Origin: Candidatus Aminicenantota bacterium
Lineage (GTDB): Bacteria; Acidobacteriota; Aminicenantia; Aminicenantales; Aminicenantaceae
Assembly (NCBI GenBank): GCA_016927475.1
Contig: JAFGMO010000028.1
Location: forward strand, 62,001-126,000
DNA length: 64,000 nt
Direction of reading: 5' to 3'
The notes beneath the pieces are model-generated. The model did no database searches. It was not told where the DNA came from and saw only the letters and a program-made list of their open reading frames with translations. This document shows, piece by piece, positions 28,084 through 37,354 of this stretch. Each line of letters starts with the position of its first letter. The first letter of the stretch is position 1. The position numbers were made by a program, and so were the translations under genes.

Positions 28084-30362
28084 AGGAGAAAAAAATTTAT
28101 AAAACCGGATTGTCCAGAAGACGATTTATGAAATGGGGTGTTACCGTTACGGCGGGAACCGCCTTCTCCGGGAGGATTGGGCATTCCGGACCTCCCCCTC
28201 AAAGAACAGCCGCCGTCTCCCGAACGTCTCTCAAAAAATTACAGGCTGTAACGACAACCTGCGGTATGTGCCCGGCCGGTTGCGGGCTCGTCGCTTTCCT
28301 GAACGGCAACCGGTTGGTCCGGCTTTATGGAAACAACCTTCATCCCGTCAACGCCGGAGGAATCTGTGCTAAAGGAATCGCGGGCATCAACCTGGTCAAT
28401 GATCCGGAACGTATTCTTTATCCCATGAAAAGAAATGGAAAACGCGGCAGCGGCGAGTGGACTACAATAACCTGGGACGAAGCCATGATGATCCTTCAAG
28501 AACGGCTTCGGCTTCTGATGAACGAAGGGCGCACTTCCGAAATCCTCGTGGATATGGGCACGGAAGACCCCCTTCTCACTCAATTTTTTAGCTTGATCGG
28601 CACCTCCCGTCTCCTTAACAGGTATTTTTGGAACCATTTCAATGAATTCTCCGCGGCGAACGTCCTGACGGGATATTCCAAGCTTACACCGGACGTCACC
28701 AACGCCCGGACCATTCTGAACTTTGGGGCTAATCCCATGGCCGGCGGCGAATTTTTTATCGGACTGGCTCGACGGCTTGTTCAAACCCGTCTGGAAAATG
28801 GGGCAAAGCTTATCACTTTTGATGTTCGCTTATCAAAGACCGCGGCCTGCAGTGACGCCTGGTATCCCCTTAAAGCCGGTACGGACGGCTTTCTGGCACT
28901 GGCTTTGGCCCATGTGATTTTCAAACAAAACCTGGCTGATAAAGAATTTATCTCGCGCTATACAAAACTCAGCATAAACGACCTTTCCCAACATCTTAAC
29001 CCATATTCACCGTCCGCCGCTTCCCTTATATGCGGCATACCAGCAAAAGACATTGAGAAAATTGCCATAGATTTTGCTAAAAACAGGCCCTCTATCGCTA
29101 TTTTCGGAGGGGGCGCCAGCGACCATGCCAACGGCAGGGAAAACGCGAAGTCTATTCTCTTGCTGAACATCATTTTAGGAAATATTGGAACGAAGGGGGG
29201 AATGAACCCGGCCCCCATTATTGAGGGATTCCAGGAAAATAATCTTCATCCGGATGAAACTTCACGGACAGCGGAATGGCTCTGGAATCAGGCATCCTCG
29301 AATCCTCCCAGCGGTATCGATACCTATTTTTCTTTTTTTTCAAATCCCGTCTTCGACGACTGCGACGGCTCATCAACCGGACAATGGATGAAATCCGAAG
29401 AGAAGCTTCCATTTTTGGCCGTTATAGACACTCATATGACCGAAACGGCTCGTTTGGCCGACCTTTTCCTCCCGGCTGCAACATTCCTGGAAAGCTGGAA
29501 ACTGAGCTTTGCCAATACATTAGACGGATATGCCGTTGTCAACCTTACCCAGCCCGCTGTTTCTCTAATCAGCAGTTCACGTACTCTGCGCTCTCCGGAA
29601 TACAGCGAAGGGAAATGGCTGGAACATGAATTCAAGCCGCTGGGAGAAGCCAGGGAACCGGGAAACGTATGTCTTGAGCTGGCCAGGAGGCTTGGAGGGC
29701 CGACAGGCCGTCATCTTCCCTTCAAAAACACAAGGGAATACGTCCAAAAAAAGAGTCGTCAATTGAAGACGCTGGCCGGAGAAAAAAGCTATCAACTGCT
29801 CAAAGACAAGGGATTTTGTGTTCTGGAACCCCCTGCTTCGATTCAGGGAAAAATGACGGGCCGGTTGCTTCCCGTAACAACCAAAGATCTTCCCCGCTAT
29901 TCACCCATTTCCGCCCATCAATCTCTCAAAAAAGAGGAATTTATCCTAACGCCCTTTTATTCGAACCTCTCTGCATACGGAACCTCCAACAGCAAATGGT
30001 GCCGGGAAATCCGGCACGCCAACCGGCTCTGGATCAACACCACAGCAGCCCTTCATTTAGGGCTTAAAAATGGTGATAAAGTCAAAGTCGTATCCCCGGT
30101 GGGAAGTTTAACCGCACGGATTCTTTTGACCGGCCGAATCCAACCCCAATCCGTCGCCCTGGAGCACGGCTTGGGACATCATGCCGTAGGACGCACGGCA
30201 ATGGGAAAAAAATTCAAAAGCAAAGACATGGACACCCTTCTTGTCTGGTGGGAAAAACAGGGAAACGGAGTTAATCCCATGCAGATCATCGACAAAAAAG
30301 CCGAAAAAACGGGATCCGGACCGGCTGATAAAGACACCGTTATCAGGATTGAAAAAATATGA
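28080..30362 (+). CDS. Molybdopterin-oxidoreductase-family catalytic subunit, Tat-exported; Mo ligand not evident
   Basis: 760 aa. Twin-arginine signal SRRRFMKWGVTVTAG, N-terminal 4Fe-4S motif CGMCPAGCG..GGICAKG, then the DMSO-reductase-family body (LNFGANPMAGG, FGGGASDHANG, IDTHMTETARLADLFLPAATF) and a C-terminal molybdopterin-binding cap (LGLKNGDKVKVVSPVG). Where polysulfide/thiosulfate reductases have the metal-ligand Cys or SeCys, the sequence reads NHFNEFSAANVLTG with no Cys. With the heptaheme cytochrome, FeS and NrfD genes, this resembles Qrc/alternative complex III architecture, where this subunit has lost Mo, rather than a working polysulfide reductase. Confidence 0.88.
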   Translation: MKEKKIYKTGLSRRRFMKWGVTVTAGTAFSGRIGHSGPPPQRTAAVSRTSLKKLQAVTTTCGMCPAGCGLVAFLNGNRLVRLYGNNLHPVNAGGICAKGIAGINLVNDPERILYPMKRNGKRGSGEWTTITWDEAMMILQERLRLLMNEGRTSEILVDMGTEDPLLTQFFSLIGTSRLLNRYFWNHFNEFSAANVLTGYSKLTPDVTNARTILNFGANPMAGGEFFIGLARRLVQTRLENGAKLITFDVRLSKTAACSDAWYPLKAGTDGFLALALAHVIFKQNLADKEFISRYTKLSINDLSQHLNPYSPSAASLICGIPAKDIEKIAIDFAKNRPSIAIFGGGASDHANGRENAKSILLLNIILGNIGTKGGMNPAPIIEGFQENNLHPDETSRTAEWLWNQASSNPPSGIDTYFSFFSNPVFDDCDGSSTGQWMKSEEKLPFLAVIDTHMTETARLADLFLPAATFLESWKLSFANTLDGYAVVNLTQPAVSLISSSRTLRSPEYSEGKWLEHEFKPLGEAREPGNVCLELARRLGGPTGRHLPFKNTREYVQKKSRQLKTLAGEKSYQLLKDKGFCVLEPPASIQGKMTGRLLPVTTKDLPRYSPISAHQSLKKEEFILTPFYSNLSAYGTSNSKWCREIRHANRLWINTTAALHLGLKNGDKVKVVSPVGSLTARILLTGRIQPQSVALEHGLGHHAVGRTAMGKKFKSKDMDTLLVWWEKQGNGVNPMQIIDKKAEKTGSGPADKDTVIRIEKI

Positions 30363-30465
30363 GCTTATCAAAATTCGTTTGTTCACACGGCGCCGGCCCG
30401 GCCAGCCCCTTAAGGAAATCATGGGGGAAGTCCATCCTTCCAACGGAGAAGGGAGGCAAAAAAAC

Positions 30466-31758
30466 ATGAAAAAGCTTATCCTTATCCCAGCAGTTTTTCT
30501 TATTCTAATGATTCCGGCCCGGCTCCTCTCCATTCAGGCTGGAATTGAACGGGAAATTTCTCGTCTTACCTTTACCAAAGAAATTGCCGTCCTCTATCCG
30601 GGGATGACCGGTGACGGCACCCGCATTATTTATATGGGGGAAAAAACACGGGACGATAAAGTTATCCGAAGCGTAAGGTTATGGGATACCCGTTCGGGAA
30701 AAGAGACGGTTCTTTTTGAGGATGGAAGCACAAAAATTCCAGAGTCTTTTTCCGATATTAACCTTGTGGTTGGTTCAAAGCCTCCTCTCTTAAGCCAGGA
30801 CGGCCGGACTGCTGTTTTTTCCCTTTCTTCTTCCGGCCCCGAAATGACCCTTGACCATTATTTGGCTGTTGTATCTACCGATAATATCAAATATGACATT
30901 TATTCCTTCTCCATTCCGGCTCTCGAGGAAATTGAATGGAAAAAGCTGGAGTTTCAAAATACGCAATGGGACCGGATAGCAGCTTACGGCATAAGCGGAG
31001 ACGGAAAAACAGTCGCCTGTGTCTTGAAAGGACATATCGGTCCAACCCGTTATGGAACACCCAGCGCCATTGTTTTCCTTGATACAGCGAACAAAACAAA
31101 ACGTTTTCTCCTTGCTCCACAATTTGATAAAAACTCATGGGTATGGAAAACATTTCCCGGATATCCCCTCACCGGGGGCGGCTGGTCATTTTGCCTCAGC
31201 GGGAACGGACAAAAAGTTGTCTTCGGTGCGCGGTCATCGGAGGATCCCCTGGATTACGATTTATACATTGCCGACACCTCAAACGGAAAGGTTGCCAGGC
31301 TGACGGATTTTCATGACAGGTGGTTTAGCCTGGCCGACATCAGTTTCGACGCCGGGCGGGTTGTTTTTTACTATTCCGGCGGCAAAAAAATGGGACAAGG
31401 AACATATGTTTTAAACGGAGACGGCTCAGACCTCCGTTACCTGACAACAAAAGCCGGTACCCCCATAGAGTTTTATGATATGTCCGTGGACGGACAATAT
31501 ATTCTTTTTAAGGATGTTTATGCCGGGATTTTGATGAATCTGGAAACAGGTGAAAAGATAACAGCTTTTGATGAAAACACGCAAGGATACGTTTCGGGAA
31601 TAATTCCCATGGATTTTCCCAAAATTCCTTCGTTTTGGACTCCCGTTATCTGCAGCCGGAACGCCGGCCGGATTCTTCTTTCCGGAACCCCTACGGAAAA
31701 CAGCCATTCGGAAGTTTATATACTTTTACTAACGAGAAGAGGCCATGCCGGAAAATAA
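30466..31758 (+). CDS. Exported TolB/WD40-like beta-propeller protein
   Basis: 430 aa. Signal peptide (MKKLILIPAVFLILMIPARL), then repeated blades with GDGTRIIYM, SQDGRTAVFSL, SGDGKTVACVL, SGNGQKVVFGA, SFDAGRVVFYY and SVDGQYILF, the pattern of TolB/PD40 propellers (six or seven blades). Start ATG at 30466 has GGGAGG 8 nt upstream; an in-frame extension back into the molybdopterin gene was rejected. It sits between redox genes and overlaps the next cytochrome by 14 nt, so it is probably a periplasmic scaffold or binding protein for this complex (inference). Confidence 0.82.
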   Translation: MKKLILIPAVFLILMIPARLLSIQAGIEREISRLTFTKEIAVLYPGMTGDGTRIIYMGEKTRDDKVIRSVRLWDTRSGKETVLFEDGSTKIPESFSDINLVVGSKPPLLSQDGRTAVFSLSSSGPEMTLDHYLAVVSTDNIKYDIYSFSIPALEEIEWKKLEFQNTQWDRIAAYGISGDGKTVACVLKGHIGPTRYGTPSAIVFLDTANKTKRFLLAPQFDKNSWVWKTFPGYPLTGGGWSFCLSGNGQKVVFGARSSEDPLDYDLYIADTSNGKVARLTDFHDRWFSLADISFDAGRVVFYYSGGKKMGQGTYVLNGDGSDLRYLTTKAGTPIEFYDMSVDGQYILFKDVYAGILMNLETGEKITAFDENTQGYVSGIIPMDFPKIPSFWTPVICSRNAGRILLSGTPTENSHSEVYILLLTRRGHAGK

Positions 31759-32365
31759 TAACTCAGCCTCCCCTAAATTTAAAATCAGAGGACGGGCTGT
31801 AACTTTTCTCATTTTGATTGTCATAATTATTGGAGCCGGAGCCGTGGCCATTCTAGCCCGGTATTCCGCTACCAGCAATGCCGTATGCGCCTCATGCCAT
31901 CCCGAACATATCGATCTCTGGAAAGAATCAAACGGCCATCCGGCGAACCTCACCGACTGCCATCAATGCCATTCCAAAAAATTTGAGGCCCTCCCCAACA
32001 GCGCCAATATATTCCGTCACTACCGCGACCAGCTGGCTCCTCCCGAATACCTGGCTGACGACGACCTCACCAACCAGCGCTGCCTCGACTGCCATGAGAA
32101 TGTCCTTTCCTGGGGATATGAAATCCAAAAAAAGATCGTTACTTTCAGTCACCGCATCCATTATCTAGAAGACTGCACCTGCATCTCATGCCACCGTACG
32201 GCGGGCCACATCACCATGAAGGACAGTACAAACCGGCCGACAATCTGGGAGTGTGTCGATTGCCACCGGAAAGAATTCCAAGGACCGCCGGCGGCCCAAA
32301 AATGCCTGAACTGCCACGATGTCCTTCTGGTCCCGGGAAAGTTTATCCAGAACAAGATGAAATAA
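31745..32365 (+). CDS. Membrane-anchored hexaheme c-type cytochrome
   Basis: 206 aa. One N-terminal membrane anchor (FLILIVIIIGAGAVAILA) followed by six haem sites: CASCH, CHQCH, CLDCH, CISCH, CVDCH and CLNCH. The layout is like NapC/NirT/NrfH-type quinol-linked cytochromes. It overlaps the propeller gene by 14 nt and is one base from the next gene, so it is part of one transcript. It may link the membrane quinol pool to periplasmic partners. Confidence 0.92.
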   Translation: MPENNNSASPKFKIRGRAVTFLILIVIIIGAGAVAILARYSATSNAVCASCHPEHIDLWKESNGHPANLTDCHQCHSKKFEALPNSANIFRHYRDQLAPPEYLADDDLTNQRCLDCHENVLSWGYEIQKKIVTFSHRIHYLEDCTCISCHRTAGHITMKDSTNRPTIWECVDCHRKEFQGPPAAQKCLNCHDVLLVPGKFIQNKMK

Positions 32366-32366
32366 A

Positions 32367-34397
32367 ATGCTGAAATTTATGGACCTTTTTTTAGTCGTTT
32401 TAACTGCCGGTTTTTTCTTTTGGGGACTGAGCAAACGCATCAGAAACTGGAGTATTGGAATCCCTGAAGATCGAAACCAAAATTTGAAAGAGGGAATCCG
32501 CTCCCTGCTCATCGATGGTATCCTCCACAAAAAAATTCTTGAGGATCGCTATGCGGGCCTCATTCATCTTTTTATCTTTTTCGGATTCATTGTTCCTTTC
32601 TGCGTCGTTTTGCTCACTCAGATTGTTTTTACCCTGCCGGCCTTCCCGGCTAAACTTTTATCCCTTTTCCTGGATATTCTCGCCGCTGCCGCTATAACCA
32701 CGGTTTTCCTGGCCTTTATCCGCCGATATATCTTTCGAAATCCCAGGCTCGACAATCGCCCTCAAGATATAACAGCCCTTCTGCTAATTTTTTTCATTCT
32801 TGTTTCCGGTCTTTTTGTCGAGGGAATTAGACTGTCCGTCATCGGAGGCGAATCCCAAGCCTGGGCGCCTCTTGGTAAAGCCGTCGCCTCTATAATCAAC
32901 GGAACTGGAATGAGTCTTAATACTAAGCAGACTCTTGCTTTTATTTTTTTTCGAATCCATTTTTTCCTCGTATTGGGCACCATTGCCTCAATTCCCTTCT
33001 CCAAACTTTTTCATGCCGTAAGTTCTCCCATGAACATCCTTTTCCGCTCTCAAAAACCTAAAGGCATTTTGACTCATATTAACCTGGAGGATGAGGATGC
33101 CGAAACCTTCGGCATCTCCAAGATCGAGGAGTTTACCTGGAAACATTTGATGGATCTTGATTCCTGCATGCGATGCGGACGGTGCCAGGAACACTGCCCC
33201 GCTTTCCAAACCCAGAAACCTTTATCCCCAAAAGAAGTTATCGACAAACTGGGAAACCATATGCGCAGGCGGTCTCCGGTCCTTCTCAAGGCCCGTTCGT
33301 CCGGAAAAACAGCAGAAGAAACTCCACCCCTGGTCGATGCCGTTATACCTGGAGATGTTCTCTGGGCCTGTACCACCTGCCGCTCCTGCATGGAACACTG
33401 TCCCGTTTATATCGAACACGTAGACAAGATCGTCGATATGAGGCGCTACCAGGTGCTTATGGAAGGAAAATTTCCGAATGAACTGACCCTGGCCTTCAAA
33501 GGGCTTGAAACAAATTCCAATCCCTGGGGAATGAGCCGGGAGTCCCGGGGCGACTGGATGGAAGACATGAATGTTCCCCTCATGTCGGATACATCCTTCA
33601 GTGAAATCGACTTTCTCTTTTTTGTCGGCTGCATCCGTTCTTATGACGACCGGAACAAAAAGGTCACCCAGGCCATGATGCGTATTTTTAAGCATCTGGG
33701 AGTGAAATTCGCTGTTTTAGGAAATGAGGAAGGATGCTGCGGCGATCCGGCCCGACGGGTCGGGAATGAATATCTCTACCAAATATTAGCCCAGACAAAC
33801 ATCGAGACCTTCCGCCGGTACGGGATCAAAAAAATCATGACCACTTGCCCCCATTGTTACAACACATTAAAAAATGAATACGCCCAGCTTGGTTTTACCT
33901 GCGAGGTCCTCCATCATTCCCAGTGGCTCCAACGGGAGCTTGAATCAGGGAAAATTCAATTTAAGGAACCTTTTGCGAAGTCGGTAACCTATCATGACCC
34001 TTGTTATCTGGGCCGTTACAGCGGAATATACGATCCGCCGCGCCATGTTCTGAAGGCTGTTCCTTCGCTTTGTTTGAAAGAGATGACGCTCTCCCGTCGC
34101 GATTCCTTCTGCTGCGGAGCCGGCGGCGGTTGGATGTGGATGGATGAGAAGATCGGACAACGAATCAATCTCAAGCGTCTGGATGACGCGCTGGAAACAA
34201 ACGCAGGCGCCATCACCACGGCCTGTCCTTTCTGCATAACCATGTTTAGCGACGCGGTAAAAGACAGGGAAATTGAGGAAAAAGTAAAAGTCTGGGACAT
34301 CGCCGAAATCGCAGAACGGGCACTCTTGGGAAAAGAAGAAAATCCATCAGAGCCGGTTTTGAAACCATCCTCCGACAGCGAATCCGAAATCTCCTGA
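32367..34397 (+). CDS. NarI-type membrane domain fused to HdrD-like FeS/CCG protein
   Basis: 676 aa. About residues 1-215: five hydrophobic segments of a cytochrome-b/NarI-like domain. Then two 4Fe-4S sites (CMRCGRCQEHCP, CTTCRSCMEHCP) and two CCG domains (GCCGDPARR..TCPHCYNTL and CYLGRYSG..FCCGAGGGW..ACPFC) as in HdrD and DsrK. This fused architecture matches membrane oxidoreductases of the EtfD/DgcB/DsrMK/TmcBC type that exchange electrons with menaquinone. Placed last in the cytochrome cluster, it may feed cytoplasmic electrons to the quinone pool. The partner is unknown, since no etfAB is in the window. Confidence 0.9.
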   Translation: MLKFMDLFLVVLTAGFFFWGLSKRIRNWSIGIPEDRNQNLKEGIRSLLIDGILHKKILEDRYAGLIHLFIFFGFIVPFCVVLLTQIVFTLPAFPAKLLSLFLDILAAAAITTVFLAFIRRYIFRNPRLDNRPQDITALLLIFFILVSGLFVEGIRLSVIGGESQAWAPLGKAVASIINGTGMSLNTKQTLAFIFFRIHFFLVLGTIASIPFSKLFHAVSSPMNILFRSQKPKGILTHINLEDEDAETFGISKIEEFTWKHLMDLDSCMRCGRCQEHCPAFQTQKPLSPKEVIDKLGNHMRRRSPVLLKARSSGKTAEETPPLVDAVIPGDVLWACTTCRSCMEHCPVYIEHVDKIVDMRRYQVLMEGKFPNELTLAFKGLETNSNPWGMSRESRGDWMEDMNVPLMSDTSFSEIDFLFFVGCIRSYDDRNKKVTQAMMRIFKHLGVKFAVLGNEEGCCGDPARRVGNEYLYQILAQTNIETFRRYGIKKIMTTCPHCYNTLKNEYAQLGFTCEVLHHSQWLQRELESGKIQFKEPFAKSVTYHDPCYLGRYSGIYDPPRHVLKAVPSLCLKEMTLSRRDSFCCGAGGGWMWMDEKIGQRINLKRLDDALETNAGAITTACPFCITMFSDAVKDREIEEKVKVWDIAEIAERALLGKEENPSEPVLKPSSDSESEIS

Positions 34398-34419
34398 ATC
34401 TTGGCTTATTCAAAAAGTT

Positions 34420-35454
34420 TTAGCTTAACATATCCCTAAAAACGCTGATCGCCCTGTCGACATCTTCGTCATCGATATCTTTATGTGTGACAAAACGTAT
34501 GCCTCCAGTTGTCGCTAAGGCCCATACTCCCCTTTCTGCCAACTCATGAAGGAAATGTGGGACCGTGTATTTTTTGTGTTCCAAATCAAAAATGATGATA
34601 TTGGTTTTGATGTGGTCGGGATTACATTTAATTCCCGGTAAAGGAGCGATGGCTTCAGCCAGCCTGCGGGCTCTATCGTGGTCTTCTTTCAAACGTTCCC
34701 GCATCTCCGTCAAGGCAATGATTCCCGGTGCGGCCAGCACACCGACCTGGCGCATGCCGCCTCCCAGGACCTTCCTCAAACGCCGGCATTTTTCAATGAA
34801 CGACGCATCCCCGGCTAGCATGGATCCGATAGGTGCCGATAAGCCCTTGGAAAGACAGAACATGACGGAATCGGCACAGGCTGCATATCTATCGGCCGGA
34901 GTCTCCGAGGCTAAACTCGCATTAAAAATACGTGCGCCGTCCAAGTGAATCCGAACACCGTGTTTATCAGCGACATCGCGAAGTGCTTTTATATTGTTCA
35001 GTGGGACGACCGCACCGCTCCAATTATTATGTGAGTTTTCAACACAAATGAGTGATGTCCGAGGTGTATGGACAGTGGGTTTCCGTATATTTCGCTCGAC
35101 CTCCTCCGGATCCATACATCCTCTTTTCGAGGGAATCGGCCGCGGGGTTACACCGGAAATAAAGGTTATATGGGTGGACTCCATGTTGTATATATGAGAA
35201 CGCGCCTCAACAATGATTTCTTCCAGTTCCTTTGTCCAGCATTTAACGGCAATAGAATTTCCCATGGTTCCCGTGGGCACAAAAAGGGCAGCCTCTTTTC
35301 CTGCTATCTCAGCTGCCAAAGACTCCAATTTTTGTACCGTTGGGTCATCCCCTAAAACATCGTCCCCGACAACAGCTTCGGCCATGGCCTTGCGCATCTT
35401 TTCCGTAGGTCGGGTGACCGTATCGCTTCTGAAATCTGAAATTTTCTCATGCAT
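34420..35454 (-). CDS. ltaE: Low-specificity L-threonine aldolase
   Basis: 344-aa PLP enzyme that splits threonine/allo-threonine into glycine and acetaldehyde. Family start DFRSDTVTRPTEKMRKAMA, VGDDVLGDDPTV, LFVPTGTMGNSIA, IHLDGARIFNA (the Asp binding the PLP ring) and MFCLSKGLSAPIGSM with the Schiff-base Lys. The ATG is followed by MHEKISDFRSD, and a GGAGAGAG site lies upstream on the minus strand. Converges with the HdrD-like gene 22 bp away. Confidence 0.94.
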   Translation of the reverse strand: MHEKISDFRSDTVTRPTEKMRKAMAEAVVGDDVLGDDPTVQKLESLAAEIAGKEAALFVPTGTMGNSIAVKCWTKELEEIIVEARSHIYNMESTHITFISGVTPRPIPSKRGCMDPEEVERNIRKPTVHTPRTSLICVENSHNNWSGAVVPLNNIKALRDVADKHGVRIHLDGARIFNASLASETPADRYAACADSVMFCLSKGLSAPIGSMLAGDASFIEKCRRLRKVLGGGMRQVGVLAAPGIIALTEMRERLKEDHDRARRLAEAIAPLPGIKCNPDHIKTNIIIFDLEHKKYTVPHFLHELAERGVWALATTGGIRFVTHKDIDDEDVDRAISVFRDMLS

Positions 35455-35611
35455 GTTCTCTCTCCTTTGGAATAGTATCCAGGGAATATTACAGACGAAA
35501 ATGCCATTATAATGAATTCGGAAAGAGCGGGCAAATGAAACGATTTCGCCGTTTACTTGATTATGAATATATGGTATTTATGAAACGTTCAGGTTTATTC
35601 GGCTCAACAAG

Positions 35612-36328
35612 ATGAAGTTAGAAAAAATAAATAAAATTGTCTTTTATGGCCTCCTTTTGCTCAATATTTTTCTGCTGAGTTCACTTCTGTCTTTCCACTT
35701 TGTTCTTCATGGGGAAACGGTAAAAATACCTGATTTGGAGGGAAAAACGTTTGAGGAGGCACGAGAAATGTTAGGGCCAAATGACATTTCCGTAGCCAAA
35801 CTCGGAGAAATTTACCATCTCAGCCTGGAACGTGGAAAAATTGTACAGCAAAATCCTAGGCCTGGTTCCCGCATCCGCATTCACAAAACCGTGGGAGTTA
35901 TCCTTTCAGCCGGAAGCGAAAAAGTAACGGTGCCCCGTTTGGTCGGAAGAAATATTCAGGATGCTGATTCAATTCTTTCCCAGGCCGGTCTTCTTTCAGG
36001 AGATACTTCCCAGGCACATACACCCAAGTACGCTGCCAGCCGGATTATCGGACAATATCCTGCCGCCGGTTCCGATGTTCCCAGGAACAGTCATATCAAC
36101 CTTCTTGTCAGCCAAGGTGAAAATGAAAGACAATACCTCATGCCGGATCTCCTCGGAAGGACGCTGGATTCCACCCTTCGCGAGTTAAGGGGACTTGGTT
36201 TTCGGATCGGAGACATCCGGTACTCCTACTACCCAGGCCTGGATTCCGGAATCATCATCAAACAAACACCCCGGCAGGGTTACAGAATCCAAAAACGAAC
36301 CCTGATTTCCCTGGAAGTAAGCAAGTGA
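35612..36328 (+). CDS. Membrane-anchored protein with three PASTA domains
   Basis: 238 aa. Short cytoplasmic start, one membrane helix (VFYGLLLLNIFLLSSLLSF), then three PASTA repeats: VKIPDLEGKTFEEAREML, VTVPRLVGRNIQDADSIL and YLMPDLLGRTLDSTLREL, each followed by the Q.P..G..... pattern. There is no kinase domain, so it is a stand-alone PASTA protein, perhaps sensing peptidoglycan or binding a cell-wall enzyme. Followed by a sugar epimerase and bamD, consistent with envelope functions. Confidence 0.9.
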   Translation: MKLEKINKIVFYGLLLLNIFLLSSLLSFHFVLHGETVKIPDLEGKTFEEAREMLGPNDISVAKLGEIYHLSLERGKIVQQNPRPGSRIRIHKTVGVILSAGSEKVTVPRLVGRNIQDADSILSQAGLLSGDTSQAHTPKYAASRIIGQYPAAGSDVPRNSHINLLVSQGENERQYLMPDLLGRTLDSTLRELRGLGFRIGDIRYSYYPGLDSGIIIKQTPRQGYRIQKRTLISLEVSK

Positions 36329-36374
36329 TTTTCTTTTTAAAAAACCTAGTATTCACCAAAGAGGCGAAAAGCAT

Positions 36375-37316
36375 ATGAAGTGTCTGGTGACAGGATCAGC
36401 AGGATTTATCGCATCCCATCTTTGCCGGATGCTTCTCGATGCCGGACATAAAGTAACCGGCATCGATGTTTTTACCGATTTTTATCCAAAATGGATCAAG
36501 GAAAATAACCTGAAACCTCTTCTTTCCAGATCTTATTTCAACTTCCTTTCTGAAGACATCATGTCGGCAAATCTGGAGGTCATCCTGAAAAATTGTGACT
36601 ATGTTTTTCATCTTGCCGCCCAAGCAGGAGTCAGATCAAGTTGGGGCGAAAGTTTTTCCGTATACACGCGCAACAATATCGAAACCACCCAAAAACTTCT
36701 CGAGATTTCAAGAAATTCATCGTTAAAACGCTTCATTTATGCATCTTCTTCTTCTGTCTACGGAGACTGCCGGGAACTTCCCATGACCGAAGAAAGCCTT
36801 CTCCTCCCCTATTCTCCTTATGGCGTAACAAAGCTTGCCGGCGAAAATTTGTGTGGGCTTTACCATAAAAATTACGGTGTCCCAACGATCTCATTGAGAT
36901 TTTTTACGGTTTATGGTCCCGGACAGCGACCAGATATGGCTTTTCATAAATTTTGTAAAGCCTCTTTGGAAAATAAGGAAATCACTGTATTTGGAGACGG
37001 GACTCAGACACGGGATTTCACATATATCGACGACATCGTCCGGGCTTGTATTTCCTGTATGGATAAAGGCCGGGAAGGTGAAATCTACAACATCGGAGGG
37101 GGGGTACGAAGGAAACTGTGCGATATTTTTCCGATCTTGGAATCCTTGACCGGAAAAAAAGTGAAGATAAAAAACATTGCGAAACAAAAAGGCGACGTTC
37201 CAGACACCTATGCTCTTATCGAAAAAGCAAAAAAGGACCTTGAATTCACTCCTGAAACCAAACTTCAAGATGGATTGCTTAAAGAATGGAATTGGATCCA
37301 ACAGCTCTATTCCTGA
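36375..37316 (+). CDS. NAD-dependent sugar epimerase/dehydratase
   Basis: 313-aa extended short-chain dehydrogenase, closest in pattern to UDP-glucuronate/UDP-glucose 4-epimerases. NAD fold LVTGSAGFIASHLCRMLL, HLAAQAGVRSSW, the catalytic YASSSSVYGD..YSPYGVTKLAGENL (Tyr-x3-Lys) and FFTVYGPGQRPDMA. The usual Gly in GFIGS is Ala (GFIAS). Which nucleotide sugar it uses cannot be told. Confidence 0.9.
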   Translation: MKCLVTGSAGFIASHLCRMLLDAGHKVTGIDVFTDFYPKWIKENNLKPLLSRSYFNFLSEDIMSANLEVILKNCDYVFHLAAQAGVRSSWGESFSVYTRNNIETTQKLLEISRNSSLKRFIYASSSSVYGDCRELPMTEESLLLPYSPYGVTKLAGENLCGLYHKNYGVPTISLRFFTVYGPGQRPDMAFHKFCKASLENKEITVFGDGTQTRDFTYIDDIVRACISCMDKGREGEIYNIGGGVRRKLCDIFPILESLTGKKVKIKNIAKQKGDVPDTYALIEKAKKDLEFTPETKLQDGLLKEWNWIQQLYS

Positions 37317-37354
37317 TGGAGATTTTAAACGGACGATTCCAGTGAAAGGATGAA

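Noticed and set aside
30241..30465. Longer N-terminus for the beta-propeller protein
   Set aside because: It overlaps the molybdopterin gene in another frame; ATG 30466 with GGGAGG gives a proper signal peptide.
35540..35593. ATTTATGAAACGTTCAGG before the PASTA gene as another repeat end
   Set aside because: Only a partial match to ATTTATGAATAACACAGG, without a paired arm; chance similarity is likely.
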